6,110 nt of DNA from Actinomycetes bacterium (GCA_021799915.1 JAJYZN010000040.1:11071-17180), one strand, 5' to 3'; positions 1 to 6,098 are shown, numbered from the stretch's first letter. Numbers and translations: made by a program. The notes: a model not told the origin generated them from the sequence alone.

Positions 1-3000
1 GGCTCAGCGTCCCGATGGTGGACTCGAACGCCTGGGCGATGACCGCGGCGCCGGCGACGGTCGGGTCGTCGCCGCCGAGCCCGGACTGACCGGCGGTGCA
101 GCTGATGTCGAGCAGCGAGCAGGCGCGTGTGACCGCCACCGGCACGTCTCCCCACGTCGACGGCACCAGTGTGGAGAGGTCAGTCGCGTCAACCGCTCCC
201 TCAACGTCGGCCACCTGCGCCCCTGTCTGGGTGTAGGCCTGGGTGAGCAGGCCGTTCAACTGCTCAAGGGCCTGAGTGCTCCCGATCACTCCGGCCCTCG
301 CCGTGCCGCCGGCCAGCCAGTCGCCGAGGAACGGGTTGTAGTAGGTCATCCCCACGATCCGGACCCCCGGCCCGGCCGCCTGGCGCAGGCCGGTCAGGAT
401 GGTGTGGAGGTTGGCGATCATCCGAGACTCGACGGTGGCCAGGCACCCGGTCGTTGTCCCGGTCCCGCTCAGGATCCCCGACGTGCACGGCAGGACGTCG
501 TTCCCGCCGATGTCGATGGTCACCAGCGCCACCGACCCGCGGTAGGCACGCAGGTACAGCTCGGCCCGCTGCAGCTGGGAGGTCGATGTGAAGTACGACT
601 GCATCATCGATGTGGTGGTGGCCCCGGACTGGGAGAGGTTCACCAGGCGCAGGCCCGGGACGCTGGTCTGGTAGTGGGTGGTGATGAGATCGGGGTACGA
701 GGCAGTGCCGTCCCACATCGGCGCCGAATCACCCAGGGCCAGGTAGATGGGCTGGTGGCCGGGGGCCTCCGGTGTCGCCGGCACCGCGGTCAGACCCACG
801 ATCGGGTGGTCGAGGGGCAGGCCACCCATCGAACCGTAGAACGGGGCCCCGGGCCCGAAGGCGAACACCCCGCCGTCGGCAGCTACCTCCCAGTAGCCCG
901 GCCCTGTCGGGGCGGCGGCGATCCCGACGACCGGGGCGTCCAGGTGCTGGCCACCCATCGAGCCTTCGTAGGCGGCCCCGGGCCCGAAGGCGAACACCCC
1001 GCCGTCGGCAGCCACCTCCCAGTAGCCGTGCCCTGCCGGGGCGGCGGCGATCCCGACGACCGGGGCGTTCAAGTGCTGGCCCCCCATCGAACCGTAGAAC
1101 GGGGCCCCGGGCCCGAAGGCGAACACCCCGCCGTCGGCGGCCACCTCCCAGTAGCCCTGTCCTGTCGGGGCGGCGGCGATCCCGACGACCGGGGCGTCGA
1201 GCGGCCGGTCGCCCATCGAGCCCGAGAGCTGGGCGGCGGGTCCGAAGGGCGTGACCCCGCCCTGGGCTGTGGGCATCAGGTACCCTCCGGAAGGCGGGGC
1301 GGGGGTGACGGCGGTGTCCAGGGTGAGCGGCTCGGACGCGGTCTCACCTGTGTGGCCGGTGACCGAGACCGTGACCACTGAGGTCCCGGTCGTGGTCGGG
1401 GTTCCGGTGATCGAACCGTCTGTGGCCATGGCGAGCCCGGCGGGGAGGCCCGACGCCGTCCAGGAGAAGGGGTACAGGCCGCCCGAGGCGGAGACGGTGG
1501 AAGAGTACGGGTAGCCCACGGCGCCGGTCGGGAGCGCGGTCGTCGCTACGGCCAGCGCCGGGGTCACCGACAGTGTGCGTGTGACCGACGCCTTCCGACC
1601 TGTGGAACCGGTCACCGTGAGCTCCACCGTGGACGCTCCCGTCGTGGTCGGGGTTCCGGTGATCGAGCCTGTCGAGGACAGGTGCAGCCCGGTGGAGAGG
1701 CCCGTCGCCGACCAAGCGTAGGGCGTCGTGCCGCCTCGGGCCGCCAGCGTGGTCTGGTACGGCGCACCCTCGGCCCCGGCGGGGAGTGTCCCGGTCGAGA
1801 TCGTCGGCGGCGGCCCGTTCAAGAACAGGGCCAGTGTCGCCGTGGCCGACGGGGTCGCCGACGTGCCGGTCACCGTGACCTCGACCGTGAAGTGGCCCTG
1901 GGTGGTGGGGACACCGGTGAGCGAGCCTGTCCGGGACAGTTGCAGCCCGGCGGGGAGGCCGGTCGCCGTCCATGTGTAGGGAGTGGTGCCACCGCCGGCG
2001 ACCAGCGTGGTCTCATAGGGAGCGCTCTGGGTCCCTGTGGGCAGGGAAGTGGTGGTGATCGACAGAGGTGCGGGGGCCGGGGTGATGGCGGCGGTGCCCA
2101 AGGTCTCGGTCGGCTGGGTACAGGCGGCCGGACCTACGCGTGTAACCCCCGACGTGAGCTCGAGGGTGGCGGTCGAACCCTGGCTCAAGGTCACCGTGCC
2201 CGAGCTGGCGGCGGTGGCCACCCTCGGTGTGGACGTCCCGGTCATGGTGACCGGGAACCCTGTCGACGGGATCTGTGTGGACGCCGGGACGGCCACCGAG
2301 GCGGCGAACGAAAGGCTCACGGCCGTCTGGGTGGAGCCGGTGAGCGCCCCGGTCTCGGCCAGCGTCAGCTCGACCGTCTGGCCGGCGACCTTCCTGGCCA
2401 ACCCGATGGGGATCCGGGTCGCGACCGCGAGTGTGGCCGGAGCCACGGCTCCTCCGGCGTCCACCGGGTCAGGTGTGAGCCGCCCGGTCACCACCACCGG
2501 CCATGTGGTCGCTGTGTCAGTGGAGAGCGCCGGGCAGCTCAGCGTGAACGCTGGGGTGGACGAGACGAAGGTGTACGCGCCGGGTGACGAGGCGGTCCCT
2601 CCGGGGGTGGTGACCGAGATCGACACCGGACCGCTCGGGTGGGGCGGGGTCCTCGCGGTGAGGGAGGTCCCTGTCGGGGCGACCGTGACTGTGGTGGCGG
2701 CGGCGGTCCCGAAGTCCACGGCGGTGGTCCCTTTCAGGTTGGCGCCACTGAGGGTGACGGTGGTGCCGCCCGAAGGTGGTCCGCTGGCCGGCGTGATGCC
2801 GGTGAGCGTGGGGGCGGGGGTCGGGGTGACGAGGGTGGTGGTGGAGAGGGCGACGGGGGGCGCGTAGGGAGGTGGGAGCTGGCGTGTGGCGGTCGACGGG
2901 AAGGCGTCGATCATCACCGGCAAGACGGTGGCGACTGTCATCTCGAACTGGGTCGTCTCGAAGGAGACGGTCGTCGCGACCGACCCCGTGGCTTTGAACT

Positions 3001-3856
3001 TGGCCCGGATGGTCGGGAGGGTCCCCGTGGTGCCCCCCTCGATCCTGCCTGTCGGTGTGGCGCCGGTGCGGAGCTCGAGGTACGGGGCGGTCGTGGCGAA
3101 GTTCCCCGAGTCCGTGCCGGTGCACCCTGTCCCCGGAGCGGTGCAGTAGCGCACCGTCGAGGAGCGGGCGAGCTTCGCTGTCCCGCCCACGGCCTGAATG
3201 GATGTGGGGACGTAGGCGAGCCCGGCCGGGACGGGGAGCATGGACGAGATCTCGTCGGCGTATGTGAGGTTGAACCCTGTCTGCGTGGTCTGGATGGAGA
3301 TGGGGGCGAGGGCCACTGTCACGGTCATCACCCCTGTGGCCGGGACCGAGGGCGGCGCGTCGACGGCGAAGTCGAGCTTCTCGCGCCCTGAGCGTGTGCC
3401 GGCCAGTGTGAAGTGGTAGCCCACGGTCTGGGTCACGGGCTCGCCGTAGGTCAGCTCGGCCCGGGCGCATGCGGGATCCGACTCGGTCCAGGTGGCCACC
3501 CCGGGGGCGCACAGTCCGAAGGTGAGCGAGAAGCTCCCCGAGGCCGTGGCCGACGGGGTCAGCGTGATCGATCCGGGGGAGGTGACGGCGGCCATGGCGT
3601 CGGCGAACGGCGGAGCGGTGACGACGGTGAGCGATGTCGGGTCGGCACCGGACGGGCCCCCGGCCACCAGCGAGAGCACGTCGAAGGTGACCGGGGTCGT
3701 CGCTCCCGGGACGTAGGTGGCCCACCCACCGACCAGCGACGGCGCGGTTCCCGTGGCGCCGGCGGGGAGCGCGACGACCGTCTCGAAGGCCCCGGCCAGC
3801 ACGCCCAGCACCAGGACGACGGCCACGCCGGCGCGGGTCAGCCTGGCGCCGGTCAC
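1..3856 (-). CDS. Large secreted modular protein with C-terminal SGNH/GDSL hydrolase domain (3' end beyond window)
   Basis: The frame is open from a GTG at 3856 to the left edge, giving 1285 codons without a stop. The GTG start is chosen because a TGA lies in frame at 3889-3887 and because the first residues (VTGARLTRAG) give a short basic region before a hydrophobic core (VAVVLVLGVLAGA), a typical signal peptide. Visible modules: an unassigned region to about residue 345 with several Cys; an IPT/TIG domain about 347-431; a region with Cys441 and Cys579, loosely like DUF6801-type surface modules; three He_PIG Ig-like domains starting near 597, 684 and 767; four 43-residue repeats at 858-1029; and an SGNH hydrolase domain from about 1036. 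The SGNH domain has ALGDS (Ser1044), Gly1078 and IGGND (Asn1119), but the expected DxxH block reads GDDPTVAG, without His. The product is probably exported and cell-surface or extracellular. Any esterase activity is doubtful. The overall function and substrate are unknown. No Shine-Dalgarno sequence is evident; the start overlaps the last of a chain of GTGA junctions. Confidence 0.9.
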   Translation of the reverse strand, partial: MTGARLTRAGVAVVLVLGVLAGAFETVVALPAGATGTAPSLVGGWATYVPGATTPVTFDVLSLVAGGPSGADPTSLTVVTAPPFADAMAAVTSPGSITLTPSATASGSFSLTFGLCAPGVATWTESDPACARAELTYGEPVTQTVGYHFTLAGTRSGREKLDFAVDAPPSVPATGVMTVTVALAPISIQTTQTGFNLTYADEISSMLPVPAGLAYVPTSIQAVGGTAKLARSSTVRYCTAPGTGCTGTDSGNFATTAPYLELRTGATPTGRIEGGTTGTLPTIRAKFKATGSVATTVSFETTQFEMTVATVLPVMIDAFPSTATRQLPPPYAPPVALSTTTLVTPTPAPTLTGITPASGPPSGGTTVTLSGANLKGTTAVDFGTAAATTVTVAPTGTSLTARTPPHPSGPVSISVTTPGGTASSPGAYTFVSSTPAFTLSCPALSTDTATTWPVVVTGRLTPDPVDAGGAVAPATLAVATRIPIGLARKVAGQTVELTLAETGALTGSTQTAVSLSFAASVAVPASTQIPSTGFPVTMTGTSTPRVATAASSGTVTLSQGSTATLELTSGVTRVGPAACTQPTETLGTAAITPAPAPLSITTTSLPTGTQSAPYETTLVAGGGTTPYTWTATGLPAGLQLSRTGSLTGVPTTQGHFTVEVTVTGTSATPSATATLALFLNGPPPTISTGTLPAGAEGAPYQTTLAARGGTTPYAWSATGLSTGLHLSSTGSITGTPTTTGASTVELTVTGSTGRKASVTRTLSVTPALAVATTALPTGAVGYPYSSTVSASGGLYPFSWTASGLPAGLAMATDGSITGTPTTTGTSVVTVSVTGHTGETASEPLTLDTAVTPAPPSGGYLMPTAQGGVTPFGPAAQLSGSMGDRPLDAPVVGIAAAPTGQGYWEVAADGGVFAFGPGAPFYGSMGGQHLNAPVVGIAAAPAGHGYWEVAADGGVFAFGPGAAYEGSMGGQHLDAPVVGIAAAPTGPGYWEVAADGGVFAFGPGAPFYGSMGGLPLDHPIVGLTAVPATPEAPGHQPIYLALGDSAPMWDGTASYPDLITTHYQTSVPGLRLVNLSQSGATTTSMMQSYFTSTSQLQRAELYLRAYRGSVALVTIDIGGNDVLPCTSGILSGTGTTTGCLATVESRMIANLHTILTGLRQAAGPGVRIVGMTYYNPFLGDWLAGGTARAGVIGSTQALEQLNGLLTQAYTQTGAQVADVEGAVDATDLSTLVPSTWGDVPVAVTRACSLLDISCTAGQSGLGGDDPTVAGAAVIAQAFESTIGTLS
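770..1285 (-). repeat. Four tandem 129-bp (43-residue) coding repeats, GYWEVAADGGVFAFG type
   Basis: Reading on the minus strand, units begin at 1285, 1156, 1027 and 898, exactly 129 bp apart. The consensus starts GYWEVAADGGVFAFGPGA, continues with (P)FYGSMGGQHL and ends DAPVVGIAAAPTG. Units 2 to 4 are nearly identical in their first half even at third codon positions. The first half of unit 1 (GYLMPTAQGGVTPFG) and the second half of unit 4 (LDHPIVGLTAVP) are diverged. Similar aromatic repeats occur in many actinobacterial secreted proteins and are likely to form a beta-rich, possibly propeller-like, binding module; that fold is inferred. Confidence 0.9.
1306..2070 (-). repeat. Three tandem He_PIG-type Ig-like domains (coding repeat)
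   Basis: Three consecutive modules of about 83 to 87 residues share the pattern LPxG...PY...GG..P(Y/F).W.A.GL..GL....TGS(I/L)TG.P(T)T.G, followed by a beta-rich VTVTG stretch. This is the recognisable putative-Ig (He_PIG) signature. Modules two and three also share an identical 26-bp DNA stretch (1389-1414 and 1641-1666) across the SITGTPTTT segment, which suggests duplication or conversion. In known proteins such modules act as spacers or adhesive domains outside the cell. Confidence 0.8.
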
Positions 3857-3907
3857 CCCGGGGTCCGTTTCACCGGAGGGTCCGGTTCACCGGGGGGTCC
3901 GGTTCAC
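3853..3907 (-). other. Chain of three seven-codon mini-ORFs joined by GTGA overlaps
   Basis: The DUF1801 stop (TGA 3906-3904) overlaps a GTG at 3907. From it the frame reads VNRTPR and stops at TGA 3889-3887. That TGA overlaps GTG 3890, which reads VNRTLR to TGA 3872-3870. That overlaps GTG 3873, which reads VKRTPG to TGA 3855-3853. The last TGA overlaps GTG 3856, the start of the large secreted protein. The codons and overlaps are read directly. Whether any ribosome uses them is unknown; the arrangement follows automatically from a 17-bp unit carrying GTGA. Confidence 0.6.
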
Positions 3908-3921
3908 CGGGGGGTCCGGTT
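3854..3921 (-). repeat. Four 17-bp tandem repeats at the gene junction
   Basis: On the minus strand, units run 3921-3905, 3904-3888, 3887-3871 and 3870-3854. The first two are identical (AACCGGACCCCCCGGTG), the third has one substitution (CCCTCC) and the fourth is more diverged (AAACGGACCCCGGGGTG). The first unit encodes the last residues of the DUF1801 protein and the fourth ends with the GTG start codon of the large secreted protein. Where units meet they form the dyad CCGGTGAACCGG (5-bp arms around GA), present twice exactly (3882-3893 and 3899-3910) and once with a mismatch (3865-3876). It could be an operator-like iteron, a set of small hairpins, or only slipped-strand expansion. Confidence 0.95.
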
Positions 3922-4296
3922 CAGGGCCACCGCCGAGCGGACGAGGGCCTTCAACGCCGCCCCGTCGACCTCCTCCCCCTGGTGGACGTCGATGGCCCGG
4001 CGGAGATTGCCGTCGAGGCTGGCGTTGAACAGACCGTGGGGATCGTCGAGCCGGGCGCCCTTGGCGAAGGTCAGCTTCACGTGGTCACGGTAGATCTCGC
4101 CGGTGCAGATCATCCCGCCGTCGGACCACACCGGCACGCCCCGCGGGTTCGAGGGCTTCTTCCACTTCAGCTCCTCGGTGGCATCGGGAGCGGCCTGCAA
4201 GATGAGCGTGCGCAGCTTCGAGAGCGTCGCTCCGCGCCAGTCGCCGAGCTCGGCGAACATGGCTTCGATGACCTGCGAATCGGTCCCGTCGCTCAC
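3904..4296 (-). CDS. DUF1801 (YdhG-like) family protein, 130 aa
   Basis: The protein is small, soluble and has no signal peptide or membrane segment, so it should be cytoplasmic. It resembles DUF1801 proteins across its length: an N-terminal helical part (AELGDWRGATLSKLRTLI, about residues 15-32), EELKWKKP at 41-48, then GVPVWSDGGMICTGEIY (53-69), HVKLTFAKGA (72-81), DDPHGLFNASLDGNLRRAID (84-103) and a closing helix ALKALVRSAVALN. Some members of the family have a frataxin-like fold and an iron-chaperone role has been proposed for Bacillus YdhG; nothing here shows that function directly. The GTG at 4296 is chosen because similarity begins just after it and an AATACT box lies seven bases upstream. 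The open frame extends further upstream, but only through unrelated relics. The last five residues NRTPR come from the 17-bp repeat. Confidence 0.82.
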   Translation of the reverse strand: MSDGTDSQVIEAMFAELGDWRGATLSKLRTLILQAAPDATEELKWKKPSNPRGVPVWSDGGMICTGEIYRDHVKLTFAKGARLDDPHGLFNASLDGNLRRAIDVHQGEEVDGAALKALVRSAVALNRTPR

Positions 4297-4303
4297 TGGC
4301 CCC

Positions 4304-4309
4304 AGTATT
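4304..4309 (-). promoter_or_regulatory. Possible -10 box for a leaderless DUF1801 transcript
   Basis: AATACT lies seven bases upstream of the GTG at 4296, the spacing expected if transcription starts at or next to the start codon, as is common in actinobacteria. The match to TAnnnT is imperfect and no convincing -35 box is visible. No Shine-Dalgarno sequence precedes the GTG, which fits a leaderless start. Confidence 0.25.
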
Positions 4310-4316
4310 CCAGACT

Positions 4317-4343
4317 GGCACCGCGGTGGCTCAGGCCGGTGCC
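4317..4343. other. Inverted repeat GGCACCG-N13-CGGTGCC
   Basis: Perfect 7-bp arms at 4317-4323 and 4337-4343 flank a 13-base spacer. The arms lie just upstream of the tentative -10 box of the DUF1801 gene, so they could be an operator. There is no T-run to support a terminator, and arms of this length arise by chance in GC-rich DNA. The left arm also overlaps a 10-bp palindrome CACCGCGGTG (4319-4328). Confidence 0.3.
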
Positions 4344-4369
4344 GGGGTGCTTCTATGTCGTGTCGAGCA

Positions 4370-4470
4370 GCATTGGAAAGAGCATCGATCGACTGGTGAG
4401 CGGCGGCGAGCGTGCGGAACACCTGACGCGTGGCGTAGCGCTTCAGGCACTTCCGGATCTCTGGGTTGTC
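4370..4470 (-). pseudogene. Fragment resembling the C-terminal end of an IS110-family transposase
   Basis: The frame reads DNPEIRKCLKRYATRQVFRT followed by LAAAHQSIDAL. The pattern EIR.CLKRY.AR.(V/I)F resembles the C-terminal tail I associate with actinobacterial IS110-family transposases. Only about 30 residues are present; the DEDD and serine-containing catalytic domains are missing. The fragment begins exactly where relaxase similarity stops, so the two were joined by insertion or deletion. The assignment is from memory of the family and could be wrong. Confidence 0.45.
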
Positions 4471-4783
4471 TTGCCGTCTACGATGCTGCGGGCACGGTTC
4501 CACACGACCACATGGTTGTGGAGCTGGGGTCACCAGCCTGCTTGTCCAGTGGGTGAAGGAGGCTGCGATGAGCCCACTTATCTCTTCTTCGGACACGCCG
4601 TCAGTTCCAGAACGCGAGCGAGCAAGGTGGCGTTCCGCGTAGGAAAGGGTCTCTGCGATAGCACCCAGGTGGGCCTGGTAGATGTTCGCCTTGGTGCCTT
4701 CGTCGGCCATCGCCCAGGCCACGCTGACTGACTTTGACGGGCTGAAAGTGAGGTCGAACCCCGCGATCGGCGTGTGCTTTCCG
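4470..4783 (-). pseudogene. MobF/TrwC-type conjugative relaxase relic, frameshifted and interrupted
   Basis: From the edge of the insertion sequence the frame reads IAGFDLTFSPSKSVSVAWAM, then AERHLARSRSGTDGVSEEEI and AASFTHWTSR, a clear TrwC/TraI-type relaxase core. After SR (ending at 4537) the frame breaks. Continuing the family pattern AGDPQLHNHVVVWNRARSIV needs one missing base near 4537-4536 (AGGCT for AGGGCT) and another near 4526-4525 (CCCAG for CCCCAG). With both restored, the His of FTHW and the two of LHNH have the 11- and 13-residue spacing of the MobF metal-binding triad. Similarity ends at DGK near 4470. The N-terminal part with the catalytic tyrosines is absent from this side of the insertion sequence, as are the helicase domains. 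The gene was once a nicking enzyme for plasmid or ICE transfer; it is now dead. Confidence 0.82.
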
Positions 4784-4800
4784 GGCTCTACGCGACCAGG
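4784..4800 (+). repeat. Terminal inverted repeat of the ISL3 element (downstream end)
   Basis: GGCTCTACGCGACCAGG reads inward from the boundary with the relaxase relic. Its CTA at 4788-4790 is the complement of the transposase stop TAG, so the last codons (LVA, stop) are also the transposon end. The partner repeat is outside the window, so its extent is a guess. Confidence 0.55.
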
Positions 4801-6083
4801 CGTGGGGAGCGTCCCCTGATTCGTGCAGTTGGGCGAGTCTCCCATTGAACCCCTGAGTGGAGCAACAGCCGGAGGCGATAGTTCTCGAAGTTCCGTAGCC
4901 CGTGACCGATTCGGCGGAGCTTCTCGGAGACGAGGTTCTGTGCCTCAACGGGGCCGGTCGATATGCCCGTCGTGTGGAAGCTCAGCACTTCGTCCTCCCA
5001 CGCAGCGAGGGTCTTGGCGAGTCGGGTGAGCTCGGGAACGTCGGCCTCGGCGACATGGGCGTAGAAACGGACGAGACGCCAGTGGGCCTGGCGCAGTGTC
5101 GTGGCGGCGTAGCTTTCGCGCAACAGCTCCTTCCCCAAGATGCTGGCACCGACCTCCCCGTCGGGGTCCCCGGCATCCAGTGCGCAGAACAGCCGTTCTC
5201 GCTGGGGGTCCGAGAGCCGCTCCCATCCACGGGTCATGAGGCGCCGGACGCCGTAAAGGGGGTCGACCTTGTGGCCCCGGTGCCCGGTCGTCTCCCGCTG
5301 AACCCGGCGCCGTACATCGTCGATGGCGGCATTGGCCAGCTTGATCGCGTGGAAGTGGTCCACGGTGACCGTTGCGTGTGCCAGCAGGCGCAAGAGGCCG
5401 TTGGCGTAGCCGCGGTGGGGGTCGATGGCGACGGCCGAGACCTGCTGACGCCATGGCCCGCCCATCTGGGAGAGCCAGTAGGCGACGTCATCGCCCGATC
5501 GTCCCCGCACCACGTCCAAGAGTCGTCCCTCTGCCAGGTCGACCATGCTCGTCACGAACAGGGCGTAGCGGTCCTTCCTGGCGGCAAGCATCTTGTGCTC
5601 GTCGAGACCGAGGGCGACCACGCCGTCGAGGCGGTGCTCGTCGTCGACGAGCGGCTCTCCGTGGCGGCGCACGCAGCCCATGGCGGTTGACCAGGTGACC
5701 CCGAAGTCGCGGGCCACCTGGGCGACCGAGCCGCCGTCCTGGCCGACCCTGCGGCAGATCTCCATGGCCGCACGGCGGCTGAGCGAACCCTCGACGAGCG
5801 GCGTCTGCTCGGTGAAGGTCTTGACCGCGCAGTCCGGTTCACAGCACAGCCATCGCCGCTTGCGCCAGACGAGGCGCACCGGTCGTCCGCACATCGGCAG
5901 GTCTCGGACCTGGACCTCGCTCCTGCCATGCCCGGTCGCCCGCACCCCGCAGCGTGGGCAGCCCGCCACGCCTCTCGTCGTTCCGACGAGGATCCAGCAC
6001 TCGCCTTCCTCTTCGGTCTGGGAGAGGACGACGAAGCCCTCCATCCCGAGCAGCGCGCTCGCGTCCCCACTACGGTCATCCAT
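4788..6083 (-). CDS. ISL3-family transposase, 431 aa
   Basis: The enzyme catalyses cut-and-paste type movement of its insertion sequence and works on DNA in the cytoplasm. Domains in order: an N-terminal zinc-finger-like region with Cys42-x2-Cys45 (GCPRCGVRATGHG) and Cys80/Cys85 (WLCCEPDC); a helix-turn-helix region about 100-141 (SVAQVARDFGVTWSTAMGCV); and an RNase H-like DDE domain. Likely catalytic residues are Asp161 (LGLDEHK), Asp221 (AVAIDPHRGY) and Glu380 (STGPVEAQN), with DHFHAIKLAN at 242-251 and GLRNFENYRLRLLLH at 395-409, all usual for ISL3. The length is normal and the frame is intact, so it may be active. The ATG at 6083 is preceded by GGAGG at 6098-6094 with a ten-base spacer. 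The C-terminus PRLVA ends at a TAG lying inside the terminal inverted repeat. Confidence 0.95.
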   Translation of the reverse strand: MDDRSGDASALLGMEGFVVLSQTEEEGECWILVGTTRGVAGCPRCGVRATGHGRSEVQVRDLPMCGRPVRLVWRKRRWLCCEPDCAVKTFTEQTPLVEGSLSRRAAMEICRRVGQDGGSVAQVARDFGVTWSTAMGCVRRHGEPLVDDEHRLDGVVALGLDEHKMLAARKDRYALFVTSMVDLAEGRLLDVVRGRSGDDVAYWLSQMGGPWRQQVSAVAIDPHRGYANGLLRLLAHATVTVDHFHAIKLANAAIDDVRRRVQRETTGHRGHKVDPLYGVRRLMTRGWERLSDPQRERLFCALDAGDPDGEVGASILGKELLRESYAATTLRQAHWRLVRFYAHVAEADVPELTRLAKTLAAWEDEVLSFHTTGISTGPVEAQNLVSEKLRRIGHGLRNFENYRLRLLLHSGVQWETRPTARIRGRSPRLVA

Positions 6084-6093
6084 TGCCCTGTCG

Positions 6094-6098
6094 CCTCC
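6094..6098 (-). promoter_or_regulatory. Ribosome binding site of the ISL3 transposase
   Basis: GGAGG is read on the minus strand ten bases before the ATG at 6083. It is the only clear Shine-Dalgarno sequence in front of a gene in this window and supports this start. Confidence 0.6.

Noticed and set aside
404..1381. Long plus-strand open frame (325 codons) with internal repeats
   Set aside because: It is antisense to the Ig-like, aromatic-repeat and SGNH regions of the large gene; its repetitive Gly/Pro/Arg sequence follows from the GC-rich 129-bp repeats and has no recognisable domain.
2037..2867. Plus-strand open frame of 276 codons rich in Val, Ala and Thr
   Set aside because: It mirrors the Thr/Val/Ala-rich minus-strand gene. 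The minus frame shows TIG and He_PIG motifs and continues without a stop, so this is a shadow.
2517..3725. Minus-strand open frame of 402 codons in another register
   Set aside because: It is very rich in Arg, His, Asp and Pro with no motif, as expected for an off-frame reading of GC-rich coding DNA. The true register has a signal peptide and domains.
3882..3910. CCGGTGAACCGG dyads as a rho-independent terminator for the DUF1801 gene
   Set aside because: The arms are only five bases long and no T-run follows; they are explained by the tandem units.
3861..3925. 17-bp repeats as a CRISPR array
   Set aside because: The units abut without spacers and are far too short; they are simple tandem repeats spanning a gene end and a gene start.
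4317..4343. Inverted repeat as a terminator after the relaxase or IS110 relic
   Set aside because: There is no T-tract on either strand and the position, right in front of the DUF1801 start, fits an operator or chance better.
4902..5690. Plus-strand open frame of 262 codons
   Set aside because: It is antisense to the ISL3 transposase, whose frame carries all expected catalytic motifs.
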